A stretch of 64,000 nucleotides of DNA. Origin: Acidobacteriota bacterium. GTDB taxonomy: Bacteria > Acidobacteriota > Blastocatellia > RBC074. Position 1 is the stretch's first letter. Each line of letters begins with the position of its first letter. The translations under genes were made by a program, and so were the position numbers. The stretch is from NCBI GenBank assembly GCA_016715865.1, contig JADJXM010000001.1, forward strand, positions 124,001 to 188,000, given 5' to 3'. A model generated the notes under the pieces. The model was given only the letters and a program-made list of their open reading frames with translations, searched no databases and had not been told where the DNA came from. This document shows, piece after piece, positions 1 to 9,384 of this stretch.

Positions 1-1212
1 CATGTCCACGGTCAGTTTCTGTCTTGCGAACGGCGGTGGCAGCGTCGGCAGCGGCTGAGTCTCGGCCAGCTTCTCGCCATCGACTCCCTCAGTCGGAACC
101 TTGATGTTTTCAATCGGGAAGAGCGGCTTGCCGGTTTCACGTTCAAAGAGATATACGTGACCGGACTTGGTTATTTGAGCGACCGCATCGATCGATTTGC
201 CGTCGCGCCGCAATGTCACCAGCGCGGGCGCCGAAGGGAAATCCCTGTCCCAGACATCATGCCTGACCGCCTGAAAATGCCAGATCCGTTCGCCCGTATT
301 CGCATCCAGGCAGAGCAGGGAATTGGCGAACAGGTTGTCTCCGTGCCGGTTTGCTCCGTAAAAATCGAAAGCGGCGGATCCGGTCGGAACGAAGGCCAGC
401 CCGCGTTTCTGATCGACTACCAGCCCGCTCCAGTTGTTTGCGCCGCCGGTGTACTGCCAGGCGTCTTTCGGCCATGTCTCGTATCCGAATTCGCCCGGTC
501 GCGGAATAGTTCGAAATACCCAGCGGATCTTCCCGGTGCGCAGATCATAAGCCCTGATGAAGCCCGGCGCCGACGGCAGCGCCTCACTGACCAGGCTGCC
601 GACGATCAGCATATCCTTGTAGACTACGCCGGGCGTTGTGACTGTTACCGTCAGCCCTTCCGGATCTCTGTCCAGCCCTTCGCGCAGATCGATGCGACCG
701 CCGATACCGAAACTCGCGGCCGGCTTCCCAGTCTCAGCATCCAGCGAATAGAGCCACTGGCGGAAAGCGAAGTAGATACGCTTTTCCGACTCGTCCTGCC
801 AGTATGTCACTCCGCGGTTGCGCATCTTGCCGAGGCGGGTTGCGCCTCCGCTCGGATCGAAACTCCACTGTTCGCGTCCCGTCGCGGCATCCAGCGCGAC
901 GACTCTGACTCTCGGAGTCGTCGCATACATCACTCCATCGATGATGATCGGATTGCACTGAATTTCAGAACCCTCGAACGCATCGCCGGATTCGTATGTC
1001 CAGGCGACCTCAAGTTGATCGAGGTTTTCAGGCGTGATCTGATCGAGCGTCGTGTAATGGATGTTCTCGGGGCCTCCGCCGAACATGCGCCATTCAGTGT
1101 AGGTGGGCCGATCTGAAATAGCGCTTTTATTCGATCCGCCCGGAGGATTGAATCCGATCCATACCGCTCCCACGATGAAACTACAAAAGATTGCAAGAAT
1201 TAGATTTTTCAT
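1..1212 (-). CDS. PQQ-dependent dehydrogenase (quinoprotein), 3' end outside window
   Basis: The first 404 codons of a quinoprotein dehydrogenase of the glucose/alcohol dehydrogenase beta-propeller type; the rest lies beyond the left edge. The ATG at 1212 opens a short hydrophobic N-terminal segment, so the protein is exported or membrane-anchored. It then shows the family opening in which a 'W..YGGGPENIHYT' stretch precedes 'LDQITPENL', followed by repeated propeller blades (ALDAATGREQW, LDANTGERIWHFQ, YLFERETGKPLFP). The family oxidises sugars or alcohols in the periplasm with PQQ and feeds electrons to the respiratory chain; the substrate cannot be told from this part. The gene starts 4 bp after the stop of the upstream S9/aminoacylase fusion gene, with no good ribosome site of its own, so translational coupling is likely. 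Family call firm, substrate unknown. Confidence 0.88.
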   Translation of the reverse strand, partial: MKNLILAIFCSFIVGAVWIGFNPPGGSNKSAISDRPTYTEWRMFGGGPENIHYTTLDQITPENLDQLEVAWTYESGDAFEGSEIQCNPIIIDGVMYATTPRVRVVALDAATGREQWSFDPSGGATRLGKMRNRGVTYWQDESEKRIYFAFRQWLYSLDAETGKPAASFGIGGRIDLREGLDRDPEGLTVTVTTPGVVYKDMLIVGSLVSEALPSAPGFIRAYDLRTGKIRWVFRTIPRPGEFGYETWPKDAWQYTGGANNWSGLVVDQKRGLAFVPTGSAAFDFYGANRHGDNLFANSLLCLDANTGERIWHFQAVRHDVWDRDFPSAPALVTLRRDGKSIDAVAQITKSGHVYLFERETGKPLFPIENIKVPTEGVDGEKLAETQPLPTLPPPFARQKLTVDM

Positions 1213-1216
1213 TAAT

Positions 1217-4200
1217 TCAGATTTGTGATGAATGTTTTCGCAGCGCGCGTCCGGCGAGCTTTCCGGTCAGCCTGCCCTCATCGATCACCGCCTGGCCGTT
1301 GATGATGACGTACAGCATCCCTGTCGAAAGCTTGTTGTATTGTTCATAGGTAGCGTGATCGGTCAGTTTTGCGGGATCGAAGACGATGATATCTGCGAAA
1401 TAGCCTTGTTTGATGCTGCCGCGTCCGGGGATGTCGAGAAGCTCGGCCACTTGACGGCTGCTGGCTTCGATCATGCGCGGCAGTGAGATCACCTTGCGCT
1501 TTAGAACGTACTCGCGGATCTTCAATGGATATGTGCCGAACCCGCGTGGATGTCCGCTGCGGCCGCCGTCGCTGCCCGTCATCATCCAGCCCTGCCGCAT
1601 GAAATTCTCGATGTCCTTTTCGTTCATGTTGAACGATGCGACGCCGGCGCCGCCTTGTTTGATGATCTCGAGGGCGGCATCGATCGGACTGGTCTTGCGT
1701 TCCCTTGCTATAACGTCCAGGCGCTTGCCGGTGATATTCGGTACGCGGGATGAAATGATGAGCAGTGATCCGGCCCCGCCGCGCCGCCTGAGATTCTCTT
1801 CCATATCGGCGAGCAGTCGCTTGCGCGTGGCCGGATCGTTTATTCGTGCAATCAACTTTTCGCGTCCGCCGGCTTCGGCCCAGCGCGGCAACAACGCCGC
1901 CGCGAGAGAAGTGCCCGATGCCGTGTAGGGGTACTGATTGGCCGTCACTTTGAGGCCATCGGCGCGGGCCCTGTCGATCAGATCGATCACCTCGCCGCTC
2001 TTTCCCCAGACATCGGTCCCGAGGGCCTTGAGGTGCGAAATGTGCACCGGAAGATTGGCCTCTCGTCCGATCCTGATCGCCTCCCTGACTGATTCGATGA
2101 GTCCGATCGAGTACGAACTCTCATCTCGCTGGTGTGTATCATAGATACCGCCATAGTTTGCAGCGACTTTGGCCAGCTCGATCACTTCCTCTGTCCTGGC
2201 ATAGCTGCCGGGCGCGTAGTAGAGGCCCGAGGACAATCCCCACGCGCCTTCTTCCATGCCTTGTCTGACCAGCGCCCGCATCCTGTCGATCTGGCCGGCG
2301 TCTGCCTGAGCGTCGGCCATTCCCATGACCATCCCGCGTACTTTGCCATGGCCGACAAACAGCGCGGCATTCGTGCCAAGCCCCTGGCGATCCCACAAGT
2401 CGTAGGTCTCGCGAATCGGAAATGGCCCGCTGCCGTCATTTCCCGTGATCACGGTCGTCACGCCCTGGAAAAGAAAATTTTCGTTCTGTTTGAATTCAGA
2501 CTTCGACAGATATTCCCAGGTGTGCGTGTGGGGATCGATGAATCCGGGCGCGACGACAAGTCCTTTGGCATCGATCGTTCGCGCAGCCTGCAGTCCTGCA
2601 TTTGTGGCATCGCCGATGAAAACGATTCGGTCGCCGCTGATTCCGATATCGGTGACGCGGGCCTCGCCACCTGAACCGTCGAGCGTGCTGCCTCCGCGGA
2701 TGAGCAGATCGAGCCGCGAAGTTTGTGATGTCGATTTTGCACCCTTGAGGTGTTTATCCAGGAACCCCGCCGCGGCGTGATAGATCTCAAGCCAATGCCG
2801 GTGCAGCAGGAAGTCGTGAACTTCATCAGGATAGATGATCTGTTCGAATTCCACTTTCTGTTCGCGCAGTCGCCTTACCAGATCGACCGTTTGGACAAAG
2901 GCCACATTACGATCGTCGTCTCCGTGGATGAGCAGCACCGGAGACCGCCACTTGTCGATCGATCCGACGGGTGACGATTCTCGCGCGATCCTGACGGCAT
3001 CACGATCGCCGTAATCGACCCAGGTGGCGCCCGAAATTCGTGTCGACCAGTCGTGGACGCCGTGCAGATCGACGCCTGCCGCGAAAATGTCGGAGTTGCG
3101 TGCCAGGCCCAGCGCAGTCAGATACCCGCCGTAGCTGCCTCCCCACAATCCTATCCGCGCCGGATCGACCTCCGAGCGTGAGCGCAGGTAATGGGCGCCG
3201 GCGACGATGTCCTGGTACTCCGATGCGCCGCCGCCTCCGCCGTTTTTGGCGCGCCGGAACGCCCTACCATAACCGACGCCCAACCGGTAATTGACCGACA
3301 GGACGGCATAGCCGCGACTAGCCAGATACTGGTTGAAGCCGTAAGCATTGTGGTAGTAGTAGCGATTGTGCCAGCCCGGAAACATCTGGCGCATCGGTCC
3401 GCCGTGCATGAAAATTACAGCCGGCAGCTTGTCTCCTTGTTTCGAGCCTTTCGACAGGAAGAGCTGCCCGTGTATCTCCAGGCCGTCCGCGGCCTTGAAT
3501 GTCACCTGTTCAGGCGTGACCAGTTTGTCCGTGGGGAAGTCAGGCGGCAGGATTTCGGCGGCGATCACCTGTTGTGTGGCATTGCCTGATCTCAGATCCT
3601 TGCGGTAGACCATCGCCGGTTTCCGAGCCGTCGATCCGAAGAAGACCAGATTCCTGCCGGTTGCCGTAACTGCAGGGCGCCATTCGATCTGCTCTCCACT
3701 GAAAATTCTGCTCTGCCGGCCCGTCGCGACGTTCAAACGCCAGATGTGCCTGCGATTGATGTCTCCGCAATTTGAAGTGTAGATGATCTCTTTCCTGTCG
3801 GGTGTAAAAGTGACTTCTTCGTATTCGCAATCACCCGGCGTCAGAATGCGAGGCTGACCGCCATCTCCTGAGACGGCATAGAGGCGCATCCAGCCGTCGG
3901 CCTCGGAGGAGAAGACGAGAGTGTTATCTGCGGCCCATTGCAAGAGACTCTCACCAGCCATTGACGGAATCGAATCACGGACGGTCGTTCCGCTGCGCCA
4001 GATCTCTTTCGCCTCTCCCGTCGCCAGGTCGAAAGTCATGATCGCCCACGGATCCGGTATTTCCTGGAAGATGGCTCGCGGCCTGTTGCCGCGCGCCGGT
4101 TGTCGCACAAAGGCGACTCTTTTTCCATCCATCGACCAGAGCGGACGGCTGTCGCGGTCGACCGACGGCGCCAGATATCGTATCGTCTGCCGCTCGGTAT

Positions 4201-4864
4201 CGAAGACTCCGATAAAACTGTGTGTCTGGCGCGAGCTGACGAACGCAACCATTTTTCCGTCAGGCGACCAGGCGGGCGAAAAATTGCTTCCGCGGGCATT
4301 AAAGAGCGGGTGCGGTTCAGACCCGGCGGCGATCTCGACCAGCCAGAGTTGGCCTTCATGGCCGAAGACGACGCGATTGTCTGTTGGCGAGACTACCGGC
4401 GAATGTCCCTCCGCCAGACGCAGCATTTCTCCAGTTTCGAAGTTAACGGCATTGATATCCTGCCGTGCAGCAGCGGGATCGCTCACCGGATTCGGGATGT
4501 CTCCGGCCGAGTTGGCATCTCCGCCGCGAACATAGACCACCCAGTCGCCACCGGCATTGAAACTCAGGTCGGAAAGTTCCTGACCGTCATCCTGGTCGTA
4601 CCTGGTTAACTGGCGCGCCTTGAAATCAGTCCCCGCCGCCGCCCAGACATTACGTTTGCCCCGTGCATTGAACAGCCATGCCGCACGCTCGCCTTTTGGC
4701 GCCGTCACAAGGCCCGATGGGAACGGTGCGCTCAAGACCTGTTCGATCGTGAACTCATCTTTATTTTGAGATGCGCTCACATTTGTCGTGCCGTCATGCC
4801 GGATCAGACCGATAACGACAGCGCTTAGCAGAAAAAGCCCTGTGATTAGTCGAGTGATTTTCAT
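1217..4864 (-). CDS. S9 prolyl oligopeptidase fused to N-acyl-D-amino-acid deacylase
   Basis: One 1215-residue polypeptide with two complete enzymes. Residues 1-30 are a signal peptide or anchor; about 35-450 form TolB/WD40-like propeller blades (repeated 'SPDG' type turns); about 455-710 are the S9 alpha/beta hydrolase with Ser577 (GGSYGG), Asp651 (HGDDDRNV) and His683 (EVHDF). From about 718 an amidohydrolase of the D-aminoacylase family follows, with His779/His781 (DPHTH), His911 (THQRDE), His944 (SHLK) and Asp1099 (SDGG). The usual metal-bridging Cys of the 'GNCG' motif is Asp810 here. The predicted role is extracytoplasmic cleavage of peptides followed by deacylation of N-acyl-D-residues. 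The ATG at 4864 is chosen because the preceding 30 codons lie in a palindromic repeat and a signal peptide starts at this Met. It heads an operon with the PQQ dehydrogenase. Confidence 0.9.
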   Translation of the reverse strand: MKITRLITGLFLLSAVVIGLIRHDGTTNVSASQNKDEFTIEQVLSAPFPSGLVTAPKGERAAWLFNARGKRNVWAAAGTDFKARQLTRYDQDDGQELSDLSFNAGGDWVVYVRGGDANSAGDIPNPVSDPAAARQDINAVNFETGEMLRLAEGHSPVVSPTDNRVVFGHEGQLWLVEIAAGSEPHPLFNARGSNFSPAWSPDGKMVAFVSSRQTHSFIGVFDTERQTIRYLAPSVDRDSRPLWSMDGKRVAFVRQPARGNRPRAIFQEIPDPWAIMTFDLATGEAKEIWRSGTTVRDSIPSMAGESLLQWAADNTLVFSSEADGWMRLYAVSGDGGQPRILTPGDCEYEEVTFTPDRKEIIYTSNCGDINRRHIWRLNVATGRQSRIFSGEQIEWRPAVTATGRNLVFFGSTARKPAMVYRKDLRSGNATQQVIAAEILPPDFPTDKLVTPEQVTFKAADGLEIHGQLFLSKGSKQGDKLPAVIFMHGGPMRQMFPGWHNRYYYHNAYGFNQYLASRGYAVLSVNYRLGVGYGRAFRRAKNGGGGGASEYQDIVAGAHYLRSRSEVDPARIGLWGGSYGGYLTALGLARNSDIFAAGVDLHGVHDWSTRISGATWVDYGDRDAVRIARESSPVGSIDKWRSPVLLIHGDDDRNVAFVQTVDLVRRLREQKVEFEQIIYPDEVHDFLLHRHWLEIYHAAAGFLDKHLKGAKSTSQTSRLDLLIRGGSTLDGSGGEARVTDIGISGDRIVFIGDATNAGLQAARTIDAKGLVVAPGFIDPHTHTWEYLSKSEFKQNENFLFQGVTTVITGNDGSGPFPIRETYDLWDRQGLGTNAALFVGHGKVRGMVMGMADAQADAGQIDRMRALVRQGMEEGAWGLSSGLYYAPGSYARTEEVIELAKVAANYGGIYDTHQRDESSYSIGLIESVREAIRIGREANLPVHISHLKALGTDVWGKSGEVIDLIDRARADGLKVTANQYPYTASGTSLAAALLPRWAEAGGREKLIARINDPATRKRLLADMEENLRRRGGAGSLLIISSRVPNITGKRLDVIARERKTSPIDAALEIIKQGGAGVASFNMNEKDIENFMRQGWMMTGSDGGRSGHPRGFGTYPLKIREYVLKRKVISLPRMIEASSRQVAELLDIPGRGSIKQGYFADIIVFDPAKLTDHATYEQYNKLSTGMLYVIINGQAVIDEGRLTGKLAGRALRKHSSQI

Positions 4865-4878
4865 AGTAGTTTCTTTCA

Positions 4879-5032
4879 GTAGGCAGTGGGCAGCAGGCAG
4901 CAGGTAGTTTCCAGTTTCCAGTTTCCAGTCGCTTCTCCACGCTTTCAACTGCAATCTTGCTCTCCTGTATAAACTTGCATCGTCCAGAATACTGGAAACT
5001 GGAAACTACCCACTGCCTACTGCCTACTGCCT
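4879..5032. repeat. Fold-back palindrome with GGAAACT/GGCAGT units
   Basis: The left arm (4879-4929) reads as tandem GGCAGT-type then GTTTCCA units; the right arm (4991-5032) is its reverse complement with small differences in unit number. Between them lies an unpaired centre of about 61 nt (4930-4990). The last 45 nt of that centre closely resemble the centre of the element at 52797-52905. It fills the gap between the S9/aminoacylase start and the uvrA stop. Confidence 0.85.
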
Positions 5033-5036
5033 TCTT

Positions 5037-7919
5037 TTAATTCTGTTCCGCAGTTTCGAGATAAGCACGCAGGTATCGGCCGGTATGAGAGCGATCGTTC
5101 TTCATGACATCTTCCGGCCGGCCGGTGACGATCACCTCACCTCCTGCGTCGCCGCCTTCAGGCCCCAGATCGATGATCCAGTCGGCCGTCTTGATGACAT
5201 CCAGATTGTGTTCGATGACGATAAGCGATGCGCCGGCATCCAGCAACCGCCGGAAAGACGAGAGCAGCTTATTGATATCGTCGAAATGGAGTCCGGTCGT
5301 GGGTTCGTCAAAGATGTAAAGTGTCTGGTCGCCGGTCTTTCTGGTCAGGTACGAGGCGAGTTTAACGCGTTGAGCCTCGCCGCCCGAGAGTGTCGTCGCC
5401 GACTGTCCCAGCCGCAGATACCCGAGACCGACGTCATCCAGCACCTTTAACTTGTTGGCGATGCGTTGCGAATGAGCGAAGAATCCGATCGCTTCACGGA
5501 CGGTCAGGTTGAGCACTTCATGGATGTTCTTGCCGCGGTATTTGACTTCGAGAACCGTCGATTTGAATCGTGTGCCGTGACATTCCTCGCAGACCAGTGC
5601 GACATCGGCCAGAAACTGCATCTCGACTGTGACGGTTCCATCTCCTTCACAGGCATCGCAGCGTCCGCCGGGGACATTGAAAGAAAAATGGCTTGCATTG
5701 TAACCGTGTGCCTGTGCCTCGCGAGTAGATGCGAACGCCTCGCGGATCGCATCATAGACCTTGATGTAGGTAACAGGGTTAGAGCGAGGAGTGCGTCCGA
5801 TCGGCGACTGGTCGACCATGATGATGTCATCGAGGTGCTTGCCGCCCTCGAGAGCCGCGAATTTTCCAACCTGCCCCTGCCAGTCGCCCCGCTGGTGTTT
5901 GAGCCCTGCGTATAAACAGTCATGCACCAGCGTCGATTTACCTGAACCCGAGACTCCGGTGATGCAGACCATCATATTGAGTGGTATGGCGAGATCGATC
6001 TTCCTCAGGTTATGCTCCCACGCGCCGCGAATTTGAAGCTGGTGTTTGCCTGGATTGCGCAGCTCGACGGGCGATTTGATCTGCGCTTCGCCGCGCAAGT
6101 ACCTCCCCGTGAGTGATGCTTCGTGTTTGAGCAGTCCTTTCAGGTCGCCTTCATAGACGATTTCGCCCCCCAGTTCGCCGGCCCCCGGACCGATATCAAG
6201 AATGTAGTCGGCCGCTCTGATCATTTCGGGTTCGTGCTCGACGACGAGCACGGTATTTCCGATATCGCGCAGGTTCTGCAGCAGTTTGATCAGCCGGTCA
6301 CTGTCGCGAGGGTGCAGGCCGATGCTCGGCTCATCCAGCACGTAGAGCGCGCCGACAAGCGAGGCTCCAAGATGAGTGGCCAGCTGTATGCGCTGCGCTT
6401 CTCCACCGGACAGGGTTGACGCCAGTCGATCGAGTGTCAGGTAATCGAGCCCGACATCGAGCAGGAATTTCAACCGGCTGCGGATCTCTGAGAGCAGCCG
6501 ATCGGCGATGGCTGCCTGCTCTTCGGTCATTTCAAGCCCGTCGAAGAAACGCACGGCGCTCTTGATCGACATCGCGCAGACTTCAGGCAGCGTGCGATCG
6601 CCAACGTATACATCGCGCGCCTCGGCGCGCAGCCTGCCGCCCCCGCATTCCGGGCAGATTGTATAACCGCGATACTTGGAAAGAAAAACGCGGATATGCA
6701 GCTTGTATTTTTTAGTCTCGAGCCAGTCGAAGAGTCCCTTGACTCCGTCGAAGCCTTCTCGCCCATCGATGACGGCACGCTTCTGTTCGGCCGGCAGTGA
6801 TTCGAAGGGAACGGTCATCGAGATGCCTTCACGTTTTGCGAACTTTTTCAATTCCGTTCGCCACCAGTCGAATTGCGGTTTGGTAAATGGATCGATCGCT
6901 CCGTCCGCCAGTGACAATTGGCGATCGGGGATGACCAGATTCATATCCAGTCCGATCGTGTTTCCGAATCCCTGGCATGTCGGGCAGGCGCCGAACGGGT
7001 TGTTGAAGCTGAACAGGCGCGGCTCCGGTCGAATATATTCCAGGCCGCAGTTCTTGCACTCGAACTTTTCGGAGAAAGAAAGCCGGCGCGGGTCATCACC
7101 GACTAACTGAATTGCCGCCTGACCGTGGCCTTCGCGATAGCATGTCTCGATCGAATCGACCAGCCGGGTCTGCGAATTCAAGCTGACAGCCAGGCGATCG
7201 ACGAGGACGAAGACATCATCGAAATCCTCGCGCTCATAGCTTTCGGGCGTTTGCAATTCAATCATCTCATCGCGTGCGGCATCGTATAATCGGGTGAATC
7301 CGCGCTGCATGAGGCTCATCAGATGGGCCTTGACGTTGATTCTGCGCGAGGCCGCTTTTGCGGCGCGAGGCTTTCTGGCCAGGGGTTTTCCGGCGGCTGC
7401 CGCTTCGGCAACGGCCGGCTCGGTATCTCTGAGATCAGTCCCGGCCGAAGCGGGGAAGACGACATAGAATCTGGTCCCCTGTGGCAGGGCCAGAATCGTC
7501 TCGGCGATCGATTGCGGAGTATCCCTCCTGACAATATCGCGGCAGTTGCGGCAGATGGTCACTCCGATACGCGCATAGAGCAGCCGCAGGTAATCGTATA
7601 TCTCCGTCTGGGTTGCAACAGTCGAGCGCGGGTTGCGTGTCGAGTTCTTCTGATTGATGGCGATCGCCGGGCAGATTCCCAGCACCTCGTCGACATCGGG
7701 CTTGTCCATTCTTTCGAGGAACTGACGCGCGTATGCCGACAGCGATTCGACATAGCGGCGCTGTCCCTCGGCATAGATCGTATCGAAAGCGAGCGAAGAC
7801 TTACCTGATCCGCTCACTCCGGTCACCACGGTCAACGAATCGAGCGGGATCGAGAATGAAACGTTCTTCAGATTGTGGACTCTCGCGTTCCTTACAACGA
7901 TCTCTGTCAGGTCGGACAT
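5037..7919 (-). CDS. uvrA: UvrA, excinuclease ABC subunit A
   Basis: The damage-recognition ATPase of nucleotide excision repair; it forms a dimer, loads UvrB on damaged DNA and acts in the cytoplasm. The 960-residue product has two ABC modules: Walker A GVSGSGKS at residues 34-41 and again in the C-terminal half, signature LSGGEAQR twice, and CxxC zinc pairs (CRNC, CPEC, CDAC/CEEC). A UvrB-binding region of about 150-200 carries a low-complexity Ala/Lys/Arg insertion (about residues 157-194) not typical of the family. The start at 7919 is preferred over the longer frame to 8114 because it has GGAG five bases upstream and gives the usual UvrA N-terminus (MSDLTEIVVRNARVHNLKNV). The gene is divergent from the amidotransferase-moaDE operon. 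Confidence 0.97.
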   Translation of the reverse strand: MSDLTEIVVRNARVHNLKNVSFSIPLDSLTVVTGVSGSGKSSLAFDTIYAEGQRRYVESLSAYARQFLERMDKPDVDEVLGICPAIAINQKNSTRNPRSTVATQTEIYDYLRLLYARIGVTICRNCRDIVRRDTPQSIAETILALPQGTRFYVVFPASAGTDLRDTEPAVAEAAAAGKPLARKPRAAKAASRRINVKAHLMSLMQRGFTRLYDAARDEMIELQTPESYEREDFDDVFVLVDRLAVSLNSQTRLVDSIETCYREGHGQAAIQLVGDDPRRLSFSEKFECKNCGLEYIRPEPRLFSFNNPFGACPTCQGFGNTIGLDMNLVIPDRQLSLADGAIDPFTKPQFDWWRTELKKFAKREGISMTVPFESLPAEQKRAVIDGREGFDGVKGLFDWLETKKYKLHIRVFLSKYRGYTICPECGGGRLRAEARDVYVGDRTLPEVCAMSIKSAVRFFDGLEMTEEQAAIADRLLSEIRSRLKFLLDVGLDYLTLDRLASTLSGGEAQRIQLATHLGASLVGALYVLDEPSIGLHPRDSDRLIKLLQNLRDIGNTVLVVEHEPEMIRAADYILDIGPGAGELGGEIVYEGDLKGLLKHEASLTGRYLRGEAQIKSPVELRNPGKHQLQIRGAWEHNLRKIDLAIPLNMMVCITGVSGSGKSTLVHDCLYAGLKHQRGDWQGQVGKFAALEGGKHLDDIIMVDQSPIGRTPRSNPVTYIKVYDAIREAFASTREAQAHGYNASHFSFNVPGGRCDACEGDGTVTVEMQFLADVALVCEECHGTRFKSTVLEVKYRGKNIHEVLNLTVREAIGFFAHSQRIANKLKVLDDVGLGYLRLGQSATTLSGGEAQRVKLASYLTRKTGDQTLYIFDEPTTGLHFDDINKLLSSFRRLLDAGASLIVIEHNLDVIKTADWIIDLGPEGGDAGGEVIVTGRPEDVMKNDRSHTGRYLRAYLETAEQN

Positions 7920-8116
7920 CCGCTGCTCCAACTGCTCCGCATGAAACTCGTGAAGATGCATACGGTCGATAATTTGAGATACACAAGAATCCACAATTTT
8001 ACCGGAAAGTCGGTTACTTTGACAAACGCGAGAAAATACCCGGCGGCTGTCATCCTTAAACGCGTTGGTGTAATCTGAAACGAGCAGCATCGAGCCCCTG
8101 GCAAGGAGACACACAA

Positions 8117-9106
8117 GTGGATAATGAGCCCGTCAATGAGACCTGGAGTGATCGCTATTGCGTCTATGAGCTGATCACTCCAAGGATCGAGACCATGCGC
8201 GTCATGCTCGTCGACAACCTGATCGCCGACGAAAGCCATTTTTCAGAGATCGCCCGATCGGAACCCGGCTTCCACGCCGGCAAATGGGTTCGACTCGAAA
8301 GAATGATCGCCTCGATGGCCATGTCGAATATCGAAAACAACGTCAGGATGCTGATTCGCCAGCCCGACGTGCACCTGGTCCACCTCTCGGATTTGAATGA
8401 TGATGTCGTTCGCGAATTCGATCCCGATGCCATTTTGCTCAGCGGGACTTACCGTGACTTTGACCTCTACTCTCCATCCCTGATCGAAGGCTTCAATAAT
8501 TTCATCAAACGAAATAAAGTTCCGGTGCTCGCCATCTGCGGGGGACATCAACTTGTCGGGCAGGCATACGGCGCCCGGATCATGACGCTCGATGACAGAC
8601 TGCCCGCCGAAAAACGTGAAGGCCGGCTGCTCGAATACCAGTATCGATTTGTCAAGATCACAGACATCTCTGATCCGATCTTTGCGGGCATCGACAGCCG
8701 GCCGACGATGCGCTGGCAGCGATATACCAAACGACGACATTTGTTGCGTGTCTGGCAGAATCACGGATTGCAGCTCGACCGCCTGCCGGAAGGCTTCTGC
8801 CACCTCGCCCGCGGTTACCTCTCTGAGATCCAGATGATGGTTCGACGGACCGTTGATCAGCTGATCTACGGCGTGCAATTCCACATCGAAAAATCGTTCC
8901 AGGACTGGCAGGCCGACAAGTATTGGGAGCATCGCAATGAGAGCCGCGACGGTCGGATGATCTTCGATAATTTTCTGGTCGAAGCGCTCCGATTTCGCGG
9001 CAGGGAAGAAAATCTGGTCGGCGACAGCGGACCCAAACCGGCCTCTGGAAAGGTTTCGGCCGGCTCGCAGGGCAGTTCATCGGCGGTCCCTGCCACAGGT
9101 TTTTAA
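8117..9106 (+). CDS. Class I glutamine amidotransferase-like protein
   Basis: A 329-residue stand-alone class I glutamine amidotransferase fold. The nucleophile elbow is AICGGHQLVG (Cys followed by Gly-Gly-His-Gln) and the His-x-Glu pair lies in GVQFHIEKS, so the catalytic triad is present, although the usual 'HPE' is 'HIE'. About 60 N-terminal residues with no clear domain precede it, and a Ser/Gly-rich tail of about 30 residues ends it. The start is a GTG with AAGGAG eight bases upstream. It is followed after 5 bp by moaD and then moaE, and is divergent from uvrA. The acceptor for the ammonia (or whether it is a hydrolase) cannot be read from sequence; the neighbours suggest, but do not show, a link to molybdenum cofactor synthesis. 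Confidence 0.8.
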   Translation: MDNEPVNETWSDRYCVYELITPRIETMRVMLVDNLIADESHFSEIARSEPGFHAGKWVRLERMIASMAMSNIENNVRMLIRQPDVHLVHLSDLNDDVVREFDPDAILLSGTYRDFDLYSPSLIEGFNNFIKRNKVPVLAICGGHQLVGQAYGARIMTLDDRLPAEKREGRLLEYQYRFVKITDISDPIFAGIDSRPTMRWQRYTKRRHLLRVWQNHGLQLDRLPEGFCHLARGYLSEIQMMVRRTVDQLIYGVQFHIEKSFQDWQADKYWEHRNESRDGRMIFDNFLVEALRFRGREENLVGDSGPKPASGKVSAGSQGSSSAVPATGF

Positions 9107-9111
9107 ACGAT

Positions 9112-9357
<246 letters not shown>

Positions 9358-9384
9358 GAGTAAAAGAGAGGTTCCAGTATTGAT

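Noticed and set aside
157..1116. 319-codon plus-strand frame at the left edge
   Set aside because: It is the antisense shadow of the PQQ dehydrogenase; it has no family resemblance, and the minus strand gives clear quinoprotein motifs.
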